A DNA stretch of 64,000 nucleotides, taken from NCBI RefSeq assembly GCF_004341515.1, contig NZ_SLZF01000003.1, positions 434,001 through 498,000 on the forward strand, in the 5' to 3' direction. A program made the translations under genes and the position numbers. Origin of the DNA: Allobosea sp. BK604. GTDB lineage: Bacteria > Pseudomonadota > Alphaproteobacteria > Rhizobiales > Beijerinckiaceae. This document shows, in pieces, positions 16,690 through 25,800 of the stretch (positions within the stretch are counted from its first letter, which is position 1; the number at the start of each line of letters is the position of its first letter). The notes under the pieces were generated by a model. That model had not been told where the DNA came from. It saw nothing but the letters and a program-made list of their open reading frames with translations, and ran no database searches.

Positions 16690-17832
16690 CTAGCTCCGGA
16701 AGATGACCGCCGGCTCGACGGCGAAAACCCGCCGCAGGCTTGCCAGCGTTGAGAGCAGGATGAGCACGGACACCGCGCCCGCAACGCCGGCGGCGATCCA
16801 CCAGGGGAGGATGAAGCCGCGCAATGCCGAAGTCGGCGTGCACACGAATTCGAAGAAGGCGGCGGCAAGGCCGATGCCGATCGCGTAGCCGGTCGTGCCC
16901 ACGACGGCGGCCTGGAGCAGGACAAGGGCCGTGATACGGAAATCCGTGACGCCGATGACCTTGAGCATGGCGTATTGCGGGAGGTTGTCGGACACGAACA
17001 TGCTGAAGGTCAGGCCGACGATCGCACTGCCGACCAGCATCCCCAGCAGGATCGTCGTGATGAAACTCATCGGGATGCCCGTGCTTCTGATGTAGTATTG
17101 GACGGTCCGTCGGGAGAATTCTTCGGAAGAATGGGCCCTCAGGCCAGTTTGATCGGTAATGGCGAGCGCAACATTTGTCGGCTCCAGATCTCTTGCCGCC
17201 TTTGCGAGAACGAAAGAGAGCTGGTTTCGACCGGTCGGCAGATAGCTCAGCGCCTGGCTGTAGCGCGCGTAGATGATGACCTGAGCGGAGAAGGCAGCGG
17301 CGGCATCCGTGATCGCGGTAACGACCGCCCGCCGATCGTTGAGTTCCAGCGTCCTGCCGACAGCGAGCGGCTCGCCGGGCCACAGCTGCATGAAGCCGAC
17401 CCGGTCGATCGCGATGGCGTCGGGACGTTGCAGGTCCGCGACCGACCCGATGACGAACCGTTGCGTCGCTCCGATCAGCGTCGTGTCTTCGACGCCCAGG
17501 ATCAGCGCATTCTTCGTTCGCCCCTCCGGCGTCTTGACCGGCGCCGTCGCCTTGAAGAGAGGCGCTGCCCAAACGACTCCTGGAACGCCGCGGACCCGAT
17601 GGAGGTCTCCGTCCCGCATCGGGCGGACCAGATCGAGATATTCGACTGATGGGTCCATGACCCAGATGTCTGCGTCCTGCGCATCGGCGATGATATTCTG
17701 CGACCGCGTCATCAATCCGACGAACATGGCGCTCTGCTGCGCGACCAGCAGGGTGGCAAAGGCGACGCCGAAGACCAGGCCGAGCAACTTGCCCCGATCG
17801 CCGAACAGGATTTTAAGAGCAAGGATCGGCAT
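16690..17832 (-). CDS. devC: ABC exporter permease, DevC type (FtsX-like)
   Basis: This 380-residue membrane protein has one N-terminal helix (about 15-37), a large periplasmic domain (about 40-245) and three C-terminal helices (about 255-280, 300-325, 340-365). This is the topology of DevC and MacB. The C-terminal FtsX region includes NLPQYAMLKVIGVTDF. It starts 47 bases after the ALA synthase stop and is followed closely by the ATPase. The exported substrate is unknown; the operon context raises a tetrapyrrole-related compound as one option. Confidence 0.88.
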   Translation of the reverse strand: MPILALKILFGDRGKLLGLVFGVAFATLLVAQQSAMFVGLMTRSQNIIADAQDADIWVMDPSVEYLDLVRPMRDGDLHRVRGVPGVVWAAPLFKATAPVKTPEGRTKNALILGVEDTTLIGATQRFVIGSVADLQRPDAIAIDRVGFMQLWPGEPLAVGRTLELNDRRAVVTAITDAAAAFSAQVIIYARYSQALSYLPTGRNQLSFVLAKAARDLEPTNVALAITDQTGLRAHSSEEFSRRTVQYYIRSTGIPMSFITTILLGMLVGSAIVGLTFSMFVSDNLPQYAMLKVIGVTDFRITALVLLQAAVVGTTGYAIGIGLAAAFFEFVCTPTSALRGFILPWWIAAGVAGAVSVLILLSTLASLRRVFAVEPAVIFRS

Positions 17833-17879
17833 GCATCTCTCGCACTCAGACTGAACGATCCCAAGCGACGACGGCGCAG

Positions 17880-19109
17880 CTATTCCGCCGCGATCGCCGG
17901 AGGCCCGGCAGCAAGTCCCATCTCGTTCCAGAGCGTGACGAGCGCCATGATCAAGCGATCCATGTCCGCGTCTCCGTGCAGGGGCGACGGGCAGAGGCGC
18001 AGCCGTTCGGTCCCACGGGGCACCGTCGGGTAATTGATCGGCTGAACGTAAATCGAGAAGCGCTCGAGCAGGCTATCCGTCAGTTGCTTGCACAGCTCCG
18101 GATCCCCAACGAGCACCGGTACGATGTGGCTCGGGTTCGGCAGGACCGGGATCCCGGCAACTGACAGCCGGCGTTTCAGAGTGCTGGCCCTTTCCTGATG
18201 GCGCTGCCGCTCGACCTGGCTTCCCTTCAGGTGTCGGATGCTCGCAAGCGCGCCGGCGGCGATGGCCGGCGGCAGCGAGGTCGTGAAGATGAAACCGGGC
18301 GCGCAGCAACGGATCGCGTCGCAACAATCACGGCTCGCCGCGATGTAGCCGCCCATGAGCCCGAACCCCTTGGCCAGGGTGCCTTCGATGATATCGATCT
18401 TGCCGCCGATCCCCTTCAGTTCTGCGATGCCCGCGCCGCGGGCGCCGTACAGGCCGACGGCATGAACCTCATCGAGATAGGTCAGGGCGCCGTAGCGGCT
18501 GGCAACATCGCAAATCTCCTCGATCGGCGAGATATCGCCATCCATCGAATAGACGGATTCGAATGCCACGATCTTGGGCAGGTCCGGGTCGACCGATTTG
18601 AGGTGACGCTCGAGATCCGCAACGTCGTTATGCCGCCAGACCCGCTTGGCTCCCCCGCCGTGGCGGATCCCCGCAATCATCGACGCGTGGTTTTTCTCGT
18701 CCGAGAAGATGACCGCTCCGGGCAGCAGATTGGCCAGCGTCGAGAGGGTCGCGTCGTTGGCAACATAGCCCGAGGTGAAGAGAAGCGCCGCTTCCTTCCC
18801 ATGCAGCTCCGCCAGTTCTGCTTCCAGCTCGACATGGTAATGTGTCGTGCCGGAAATATTGCGCGTGCCGCCGGAGCCGCCTCCAGCGCTATCGATGGCC
18901 TCGTGCATCGCGGCCAGCACGTCCGGGTGCTGGCCCATCCCGAGATAGTCGTTCGAGCACCACACGGTCACATGACGTGCATGCCCGCCGTTGAAATACT
19001 CCGCTACGGGATAGTGGCCACGGACGCGCCGAATATCGGCAAATATGCGATATCGTCCCTCCGCCTGGATCTTATGGATTTGCTGCGACAATACTGCGGA
19101 GTAATCCAT
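17880..19109 (-). CDS. hemA: 5-aminolevulinate synthase
   Basis: This 409-residue PLP enzyme condenses glycine with succinyl-CoA to 5-aminolevulinate, the first step of tetrapyrrole synthesis in alphaproteobacteria. Recognised segments are [69 protein letters not shown] and [19 protein letters not shown]. Schiff-base Lys247 lies in [16 protein letters not shown] 19109 ([20 protein letters not shown]) matches the family start and puts the lysine at the expected position; the open frame reaches 19133. It heads an operon with a DevCBA exporter, so it may be a second, specialised copy. Confidence 0.93.
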   Translation of the reverse strand: MDYSAVLSQQIHKIQAEGRYRIFADIRRVRGHYPVAEYFNGGHARHVTVWCSNDYLGMGQHPDVLAAMHEAIDSAGGGSGGTRNISGTTHYHVELEAELAELHGKEAALLFTSGYVANDATLSTLANLLPGAVIFSDEKNHASMIAGIRHGGGAKRVWRHNDVADLERHLKSVDPDLPKIVAFESVYSMDGDISPIEEICDVASRYGALTYLDEVHAVGLYGARGAGIAELKGIGGKIDIIEGTLAKGFGLMGGYIAASRDCCDAIRCCAPGFIFTTSLPPAIAAGALASIRHLKGSQVERQRHQERASTLKRRLSVAGIPVLPNPSHIVPVLVGDPELCKQLTDSLLERFSIYVQPINYPTVPRGTERLRLCPSPLHGDADMDRLIMALVTLWNEMGLAAGPPAIAAE

Positions 19110-19435
19110 GGTCAGACCCGGCCTCCGGCTCAAAAACGATCAAGGACAAATTGCGGGCAGAATATCCGAAGGAATTTCTATAACTTAAGCGCGAAGTGGT
19201 CATGATACAGTGAGAGAGGCTGGTCTTCTGCGGACCAAAGTTTAGAAAAATGCAGGACAAAGGTCTCTGTGCGGCAGAGTCCATGCCCCGCGCGGCGGCG
19301 ACCCAGGTTGTCGCACATGTCGACGCAACCCATCGCGCACCAGATCATCGGCCCGAAAAGTGGATTGCGATTCTCGGAAAAAGCCAAATCGAAAACAAGG
19401 AAGCTGGATCATCGGACCGAATACGCTCCGATGAT
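19110..19435. other. Gene-free interval upstream of hemA with composite repeat
   Basis: No supported gene lies in these 326 bases. The right end near 19110 should hold the promoter of the ALA synthase operon. The left part carries a composite repeat described separately. Short open frames here look random. Confidence 0.7.
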
Positions 19436-19436
19436 C
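19343..19436 (+). repeat. Composite dispersed repeat, copy 1
   Basis: A 43-base block starting GATCATCGGCCCGAAAAGTG and ending TTCTCGGAAAAAGCC is followed after 21 bases by a perfect hairpin, GATCATCGGA / TCCGATGATC with a 10-base loop (19407-19436). An inverted copy of the same two-part layout lies at 57637-57733. The hairpin touches the stop of the gene at 19436 and could help terminate it. Confidence 0.75.
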
Positions 19437-20356
19437 TAAACGCAGCGACTGATCTGAAGTGTTCTCCTGAGCTTCGTGCCGCCATCGATCGTGACGTCGT
19501 CGATTCGCCATTCGGAGCCAACGCGCTTCAGGACGAAGGTTCTCCCTTGCAGATCATTCATGTTCTTGAAGCTGGCCGCCACATGGCGTTCCCCCTCGCT
19601 CACGGCTTTTTCCGAAAGCGTGAGTTCTGTAATCTTCCAATCCTGGCCGCTGAACCAGATCGTGCTGGCGTAACGTTGATCGCCGATCTTCTGCTCGCAA
19701 CGTCGATCCTTCTGGACCAATGCAAAGAAGCCCGCCGTAAAATACGGCTTGTCGGGTGGAAGGCCTTTGGTTGAAAGATGAGCATACGCTCGCTTCACGA
19801 GGTCGGTCGCTGGCCGGGGGTCGCGAGCTACGCCCGTTGATGTTTCGGCGGCGGAGGGAGCTGGCGATACCGGCTGCGAGCTGCCGGGACGAGGTACCGT
19901 CGTCCCCAACGCAAGCGAAGTTCCAGTCTCGATGCTGTAGCGCTTGGAGCCTGTCGGGCAACAGCGTGGATCGCCAGGTCGCGGCATCGTGGTCGTCAGC
20001 TCCACGACGCCATGGGAAAACTTTGGCTGTCGCGGCTGCTCGCCATAGATATTGGGTGCGTAGCGCAGAAACTTGAAGGTGCTCCCCTCCCCTATGAAGA
20101 GTGCCACTTTGAGGTCGAAATTTCCGGCGGCGCCTTCGATGTCGCGATAGACGAATACAATTGCATCGTCCTGGCCGTCGCCGGTGAAGTCGCCATAGAA
20201 GGCGATTGGCCACGGCAGCTCCAGCATTCCCCGTTGCTCTCTGACAAACTCTTTCAGTCCTGCCCTGGCCACCCCCCGCCATTGCAGGTCCTGTGCCTGC
20301 ACGAGAGCGATAAGCCCAACTGGCAGAGATGCCAGCACGCTTAGCCGTATAAGCAT
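19436..20356 (-). CDS. Secreted hypothetical protein with FG-GAP-like segment
   Basis: This roughly 306-residue protein starts with a classic signal peptide (MLIRLSVLASLPVGLIALVQ, then A|QDLQ). An N-terminal segment WPIAFYGDFTGDGQDDAIVF looks like a calcium-binding FG-GAP type loop. A Pro/Ser/Thr linker follows, and the C-terminal domain (about 180-300, with FALVQKDRRCEQKIGDQRYAST and WRIDDVTIDG) recalls DUF3828-type secreted domains. The frame is open to a GTG at 20440, and a GTG at 20410 has a better ribosome site, so the start is uncertain. It is the last gene of a four-gene exported-protein cluster. Function unknown. Confidence 0.7.
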   Translation of the reverse strand: MLIRLSVLASLPVGLIALVQAQDLQWRGVARAGLKEFVREQRGMLELPWPIAFYGDFTGDGQDDAIVFVYRDIEGAAGNFDLKVALFIGEGSTFKFLRYAPNIYGEQPRQPKFSHGVVELTTTMPRPGDPRCCPTGSKRYSIETGTSLALGTTVPRPGSSQPVSPAPSAAETSTGVARDPRPATDLVKRAYAHLSTKGLPPDKPYFTAGFFALVQKDRRCEQKIGDQRYASTIWFSGQDWKITELTLSEKAVSEGERHVAASFKNMNDLQGRTFVLKRVGSEWRIDDVTIDGGTKLRRTLQISRCV

Positions 20357-20473
20357 TGCGGTCACACCGAAGGCGAACGCAGCTATTGAAAAGGATTGAA
20401 AGCGCTTCACGGCAAATCTCCCGATCGAGGACAACGTCACCTCGTGGCTTGAGCGGGCAGTGGATCGGCGCAG

Positions 20474-21586
20474 TCAGAATTTCAGCTTCGGTTGAGGAGC
20501 GAACGGCGCTTGCGGCGTCGACGTGATGATGAAATCGCGATGTGCTCGCGGCGTGGGTCCAAGCGGAATGCTCTTGACGAGCTTCATCGTCTTCGCGTCG
20601 ATGACGCGCATCGCATTCTGGGTCGGATTGAGTGCGACCAGCAGGCTGTCATCGGCCGTTAGCGCGAGCCCCGAGATCGTCGCTCCCGTCGCGATTCCCG
20701 CAGTGAGCTGGCGGGTCTGGCTATCAAACCTGTAGATCCCGCCATTCTGCCGCGCCCGGAAATAGTAGCGGCCGTCACGGGACAGGGCGGCCTCGGGGGT
20801 TCGCGTGCCGGGCTCGCTGACGAGCTGGTAGATCGAGGCCGTCTCGCTCGCGAACAGGTCGAGATTGGCCATGCCGAAGGTGACCATTCCGTCATCGCCG
20901 ACGACCACGGGGCCGCTTCTGGTGGCGCGGAACGCCGCCATGCCGTTGACCAGCGTGGCCGAGAGCGGCAGCTGGCCGATCTGGCGCAGGGTGGCGGCGT
21001 CTATCACCACGAGCTCGTTCCGCCCCGGGATCAGCAGCCGGGCGCCGTCCGCGATGACCTCGATGCTCGGATTGGTCAGATAGCCGGACAAGGCCCGCTC
21101 GACCGGAGCGGCGCCGGCTCCTGCTGTGGTCGGCAGCCGCACGAGCCGGCCGACCTGGTTCAACAGGTAAAGATGCGCGCCGTCCGGGGATACGGCGATA
21201 TTCGTGCGTGACAGGCTCTCCCCGGCATCCTGGGAGGCGTCGAGATAGGGCGCGATATCGAGCGTGTGCCGGACGAGATGGCTGGCGACATCGACGACCG
21301 AGACGGTCTTGTCGCCCTGATTGAGCACGAAGACGCTGCGTCCGTCGCGGCTGGCGACGGCGCCGCGCGGCAGCTGGCCGACCGGAATCTGGCGCAGGAT
21401 CGCCCCCGTCCTGACATCGACGATCGCGACCTGTCCGGCATTCTGGAGCGCGACATAGGCGAGATCCGCCGCCCGTGCGGCGACGCTTTGCAGGATGGCA
21501 GGGATCAGCAGGCTGGTCAGGATCACCAGCCTGGGAAGGCTCCGCAGGTCAGCGATGCGTAGAAGCTGGATGGGATGGCCCGGCAT
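20474..21586 (-). CDS. Exported YncE-like seven-bladed beta-propeller protein
   Basis: This 370-residue protein has a signal sequence (RLVILTSLLIPAILQSVAAR) and blade repeats typical of YncE/lactonase-like propellers, such as VAIVDVRTGAILRQIPVGQL, GDKTVSVVDVASHLVRHTLD and NAMRVIDAKTMKLVKSIPLG. ATG 21586 is 10 bases after the paralogue's stop; the open frame extends further only through that gene. It ends GPTPRAHRDFIITS...LKF, paralleling the neighbour. It is likely periplasmic or surface-bound with a scaffold or binding role; no catalytic site can be named. Confidence 0.83.
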   Translation of the reverse strand: MPGHPIQLLRIADLRSLPRLVILTSLLIPAILQSVAARAADLAYVALQNAGQVAIVDVRTGAILRQIPVGQLPRGAVASRDGRSVFVLNQGDKTVSVVDVASHLVRHTLDIAPYLDASQDAGESLSRTNIAVSPDGAHLYLLNQVGRLVRLPTTAGAGAAPVERALSGYLTNPSIEVIADGARLLIPGRNELVVIDAATLRQIGQLPLSATLVNGMAAFRATRSGPVVVGDDGMVTFGMANLDLFASETASIYQLVSEPGTRTPEAALSRDGRYYFRARQNGGIYRFDSQTRQLTAGIATGATISGLALTADDSLLVALNPTQNAMRVIDAKTMKLVKSIPLGPTPRAHRDFIITSTPQAPFAPQPKLKF

Positions 21587-21596
21587 GCCGCCACCG

Positions 21597-22853
21597 TCAG
21601 AATTTGAGGGACGGGCGGGAGGCAGGCGTCGCGGCCGGCACCGGCGTGCTCCCTGTCGCGGGCGGCGGGCTGGACGCCGCGCCGACCCGTACGATGAAGT
21701 CACGCCCGGCCCGCGGCGTCGGACCCGGCTGCGCGACATGGAGCTCGCGCAGGGTCTGGGCGTCCAGGATCTTCACGCGGCTCGCGATCGGGTCGATCGC
21801 GATCAGCCGCGAGCCGTCCTCGCTGAGCCCGAGGCCGGACGAGGCCGCGCCGAACTCGGTGACGCCGAAGCTGGCACCGTTGAGCATGCTGTGGCCGTCG
21901 ATATAGATCTTCGGTGCGAACTGGACCGGGGTCGTGCTGGGCTTGAAGGCCCGGTATTGTGGGAAAAGCCGCGCGGTGTAGAGCCGGCGCCCATCATGGG
22001 ACAGCAAGACACCGACGACCGGGTCGTTCAGCTGGCTGATGCCGGGGCTTATGCCGCTCAGCTGCCGCGTGCCGAGGCCCGGCAGCTCGACCACCTTGAT
22101 GCTGATCGGCGTCGCCAGCTGGCCGCCGCGTGACGCCATCATCCGGGCAATGTCGGGCTGGATGCCGTGGACGATCAGGTTGCGGTCGCGCGAGATGTCG
22201 AAATTCAGCAGGCCCTGCGGGCCGATGCTGCCGGATTGCCTGATCGAGCTGACGATCCTTCGCGTCCCGGCGTCGATCACCTTCAGATCGGTGCCGGTCG
22301 GCATGAAAATGTGCTGGCCGTCCCACGAGATCGCGAAGGCGCCGGATGTGCCGAAGCGCTCGGAGCCCTTGGGATTGTCGTCGATATAGCGCGCGACCTT
22401 GCTGCGGCGATCGAAGAAAACGACACCGAGCGCGCCCCGGTTGGCATAGACGATCTGCCCGTCGGGGCTCGCGGCGACATCCCCCAGGCCGGCGCCGAGT
22501 TCCGTGCCATCGGGCATGCGCGCTCCGCCGGGCGGCAGGAACAGGCCCGAGTCCAGCGTCTCGACGACCTTGCCGAGGCGCGTGTCGATAACCGAGATCG
22601 TGTCGTCTGTGCGGTTGACCGAGAGCACGATCGTGCCGTCACGGCTCGCCGTGGTGAAGCGCGGACCGGCCCCGACCGCGATGCGTTGCGCGACGCTGCC
22701 ATTGCGCAGGTCGATGGCGGCGACCTGCGCCGCGTTCTCCAGGGCGACATAAGCATATTCGCCGGGCGGCAGCGGCGCCTGCGCCCGCGCCGTCCCGAGC
22801 CCGGGAGCCGCCGTCAGGATCGTTGCAAGAAGGGAAGCGGTCGCTGCGCGCAT
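21597..22853 (-). CDS. Exported YncE-like beta-propeller protein, paralogue
   Basis: This 418-residue protein starts with a signal peptide (MRAATASLLATILTAAPGLG, cut near ARAQA) and contains YncE-like blades (VAAIDLRNGSVAQRIAVGAG, DDTISVIDTRLGKVVETLDS, VKILDAQTLRELHVAQPGPT). It shares the ending GPTPRAGRDFI...LKF with the gene downstream, so the pair arose by tandem duplication. A Pro/Ala-rich tail separates the last blade from the terminal SLKF. ATG 22853 lies 8 bases after the stop of the giant exported protein, implying cotranscription. Role unknown. Confidence 0.83.
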   Translation of the reverse strand: MRAATASLLATILTAAPGLGTARAQAPLPPGEYAYVALENAAQVAAIDLRNGSVAQRIAVGAGPRFTTASRDGTIVLSVNRTDDTISVIDTRLGKVVETLDSGLFLPPGGARMPDGTELGAGLGDVAASPDGQIVYANRGALGVVFFDRRSKVARYIDDNPKGSERFGTSGAFAISWDGQHIFMPTGTDLKVIDAGTRRIVSSIRQSGSIGPQGLLNFDISRDRNLIVHGIQPDIARMMASRGGQLATPISIKVVELPGLGTRQLSGISPGISQLNDPVVGVLLSHDGRRLYTARLFPQYRAFKPSTTPVQFAPKIYIDGHSMLNGASFGVTEFGAASSGLGLSEDGSRLIAIDPIASRVKILDAQTLRELHVAQPGPTPRAGRDFIVRVGAASSPPPATGSTPVPAATPASRPSLKF

Positions 22854-22861
22854 CTGCCACC

Positions 22862-25800
22862 TCAGAGCTTGACGCGGCCGGGCAGCGCGGCCGGCCGCTC
22901 GGCATCGAGCGCGCGGCGATAGCGGCCGAGATCGGTCAGCGTCGTCTCGATCACACTCAGGGCCTGCGCGCCCTGCGCGGCACGGAACTGCAAGCTCAGG
23001 CGCGGGCCGCAATTCTCCAGCCAGGGCTCGCCATTGGCGGCGCGGCCGACGAGCGCGGGCAGGCTCCCCGGCGCCTCGCCAGTCGGCGGCCGCCATTGCG
23101 CCGGCGCGCCATTCTCGCGCCAGCGCTCGTCGAGAGGCCTTGTCGCCTCGATGGCCGCGACATAGGCGTCGTTGCAGGCCGGCATCCGGGTCTGGCCCCA
23201 GACGACGACGTCGCCGCCGATGCTGCGAAAAGCCGGCTCGCCATATTTCGCCTGCATCGGGCCTGCGGCGGCGTCCAGTGCCGTCGCTGCCGGGACATAG
23301 ATGCGCCGCCAGGCCGCCGCGAGCCTGCCATTGGCCGCGGCCGGGCCGGGGTGAAGCGCGATCAGCTCGCGTTCGTCCCGGGAGATGAAGAGCTTGCCGC
23401 CGGCGAAGGGCAGCGGCGGCCTGCCCGCCATGGTGCCGGCATCGGCCTCGAAGACGCGGCCGACATCCATATGGGTGCGGATCGCGGCCTCGGCCTCTTG
23501 CAGGCTCTGGCCGAGGCGCAGGCCGACCATGTCCGGCCCGAAGGGCTCGGCGAATTCCGGCTTGCGGTTGCCGCCGCCCTGCGCTGCGGCCTGCAATTGC
23601 TTGCGGCTCTCGATGAAAGCCTTCTGATAGGCCCCGAAATCGGAGAGCGACATCTCCAGCAGGTCGATCGGCTCGTAGCGGTAATAGGAGTTGACGGCCG
23701 CGACGGTGTCGAGGTTGAGCTGCGCGGTCAGCATCGCGCCGCAGCTGCCATAGCGCAGGCTCTCCTGCGATGTCGGGTCCCGGAAATGCGGTGGCAGGAT
23801 CGCGGCCTCGGCCGGTCTCGCCCCCGGCGCCTGCCATTGGGTCGGCGCGCCGTCCTCATACCAGAAGGCCGCGAGCGGCTGGCGCTGGCCGTAGCGATAG
23901 TTCGCCGTGCAATGCGCGGTGGCGCGGTCGTACCAGAGCGCCCGTCCGCCGTCGAATTGCTGGCGATCTGGCAGGGGCCCATACTTGGCCAGGAGCCCGG
24001 CATACATTTCCGGCGCCCTGATCTGGCCACTCGGCGAATGGACGCGCCGCCAAACGGCGAGCACGCGCTGGGATGCGGCGGGCGGCTCGTCGATCAGCGC
24101 GATCAGCTCCATGCCGTTCTCGGAGATGAAGAGCTTGCCCGAGGTGATCGGCTCGTTGACGCCGGCGCCGACGGCTTCGTCGCTGGCGCGCTTGCCGTCG
24201 AGCACGCGCCCGACCGGCATATGGGCCCGGATCGCAGCCTCGGCCTCGGCGAAGCTCATGCCGAGACGCACCCCGACGATATCGGGCCCATAGGGCTTGC
24301 CGGCCGCGCTCGGCGGCACGACCTTGGCGAGCTCGTCGCGCAGCGATTGCAGGATCGCTGCGACCGTCACCGGGCCTTCGCGGATATAGCGTCCAGCCTC
24401 GCCGCCGGACTGGTGGCGATAGCTCGCCTCGACCAGCCGGCTCTGGAACAGCGTGAACTCGCCCTTGCGCCGGTTCTGGCGCAGGCTCTCCGGGGTCGGA
24501 AGATCCCGCGGCAGCAGATCGGTGAAGATCGGCTCGTCCTGCTGAAGCTGCGGCGCGTCCACCTCGATCATGACGCTGAGAGTGAGCTGCTGTTGCCCGG
24601 ACGGACCGAATCGCAAGGCTGGCTCCGGCAGCGTGCCGGCAAAGCTCACATGGGTCCCGAAGAGCTGCGGCACGGTGTAAGGCTGTCGCGAGGCCGCGCA
24701 TTGGCCGCCCACGGGCGCCATGAAGTCCTTCAGCCGGGTTGCGGCCGTGAGCGTGAGATGGGTGCGCTCCTCGGCGAGGGTCCAGGAGCTGCGGTTCAGG
24801 GCCCGCGCGGCATTGGTCCGCTCGAGCCCGGCAGCCCAGATCGCGCCGGCCTGGGTCAGGCCCTGGAAACAGTTCAGGTTTGCCCAGGAGCCGGATTGCC
24901 CAGAGCCGGATTGCTGATCGCCGCGTAAGGTGACTGGTACCGTCCTGGTGAGGCGCGCGGGAAAAGCGGGCGCGACGGCCTTTGCCCAGGTCGTGAAGCG
25001 GGGCGCGAGCTCGGCCGCCTCCTCCAGCGTCGGCATGCGCTTGCCGCGCGTGAAGAAACGCCCGCCCGGCACGGCGCCGCCGGTATCCTCGGCGAGCCAG
25101 CGCCGTCCGACGAGCTGTGCCATCACGCCCGGCGAGAGCTGCTCGCCGAGCGCGGCCGCGGTCAGCAGGTCGAGGCTGTTGGCGTCGAGTGCGAGCGGCG
25201 CGTTCGAGCGCGCGGCTGGCTGTGGGGTCGGAGCGGCGGTGAAGGACGAATCGTCGAGCCGCGGGATATCGTCGAAGCTGCGCAGCGCGAATTGCTGGCC
25301 CGGCGCCCTGACCTCGGCATTGCGTGGCACGAGCCTGATCAGCAAGGTCGAGCGGCCGTTGACGAGCGGCCCGTCATCGACACGCTCGACCTGGTAGTGC
25401 ACGCGTACCTCGGCCGCCTTGTAGCCTTGCGGATCGCGCGCCGCTGCCGGCACGTCGATCGTGTAGAGCGAGATCCGGTTCGGCAGAGCAATGAAGGCGA
25501 GTCGCCCGCCGATCTCCCAGACGGCCATCTGGTCGCCCTGCAGGCCGAGCCCGTCGAGCACGCGCGTGTCGAAAGCCGTGTTCAGGGTGCGCGGCAGTTG
25601 GACCGCGGCGATCGTCTGCGGCTGGCGAGTCACGGGATCGTGGCCGGCCGGCGTGATATTGGTCTGGAAGCTCGCCACGGTCTCCTGCGGCAGCGCCTCG
25701 GCGAAGGCCTTAGCCCATTGCCGGAACTGCGCCCGGTCGTGCTGGCTCATCTGATCACCGAGCGGGCCGAAATAGGGGCGTCGCGGATCATTCGCCGGCA

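Noticed and set aside
17880..19109. Alternative call as KBL, BioF or serine palmitoyltransferase
   Set aside because: The motifs [31 protein letters not shown] and the lysine context fit ALA synthase much better than other alpha-oxoamine synthases.
22823..24928. 701-codon plus-strand open frame opposite the giant exported protein
   Set aside because: It is a shadow of the GC-rich minus-strand gene, which has a signal peptide, clear domains and repeats. The plus-strand product is Arg/Gly/Ala-rich and resembles no family.
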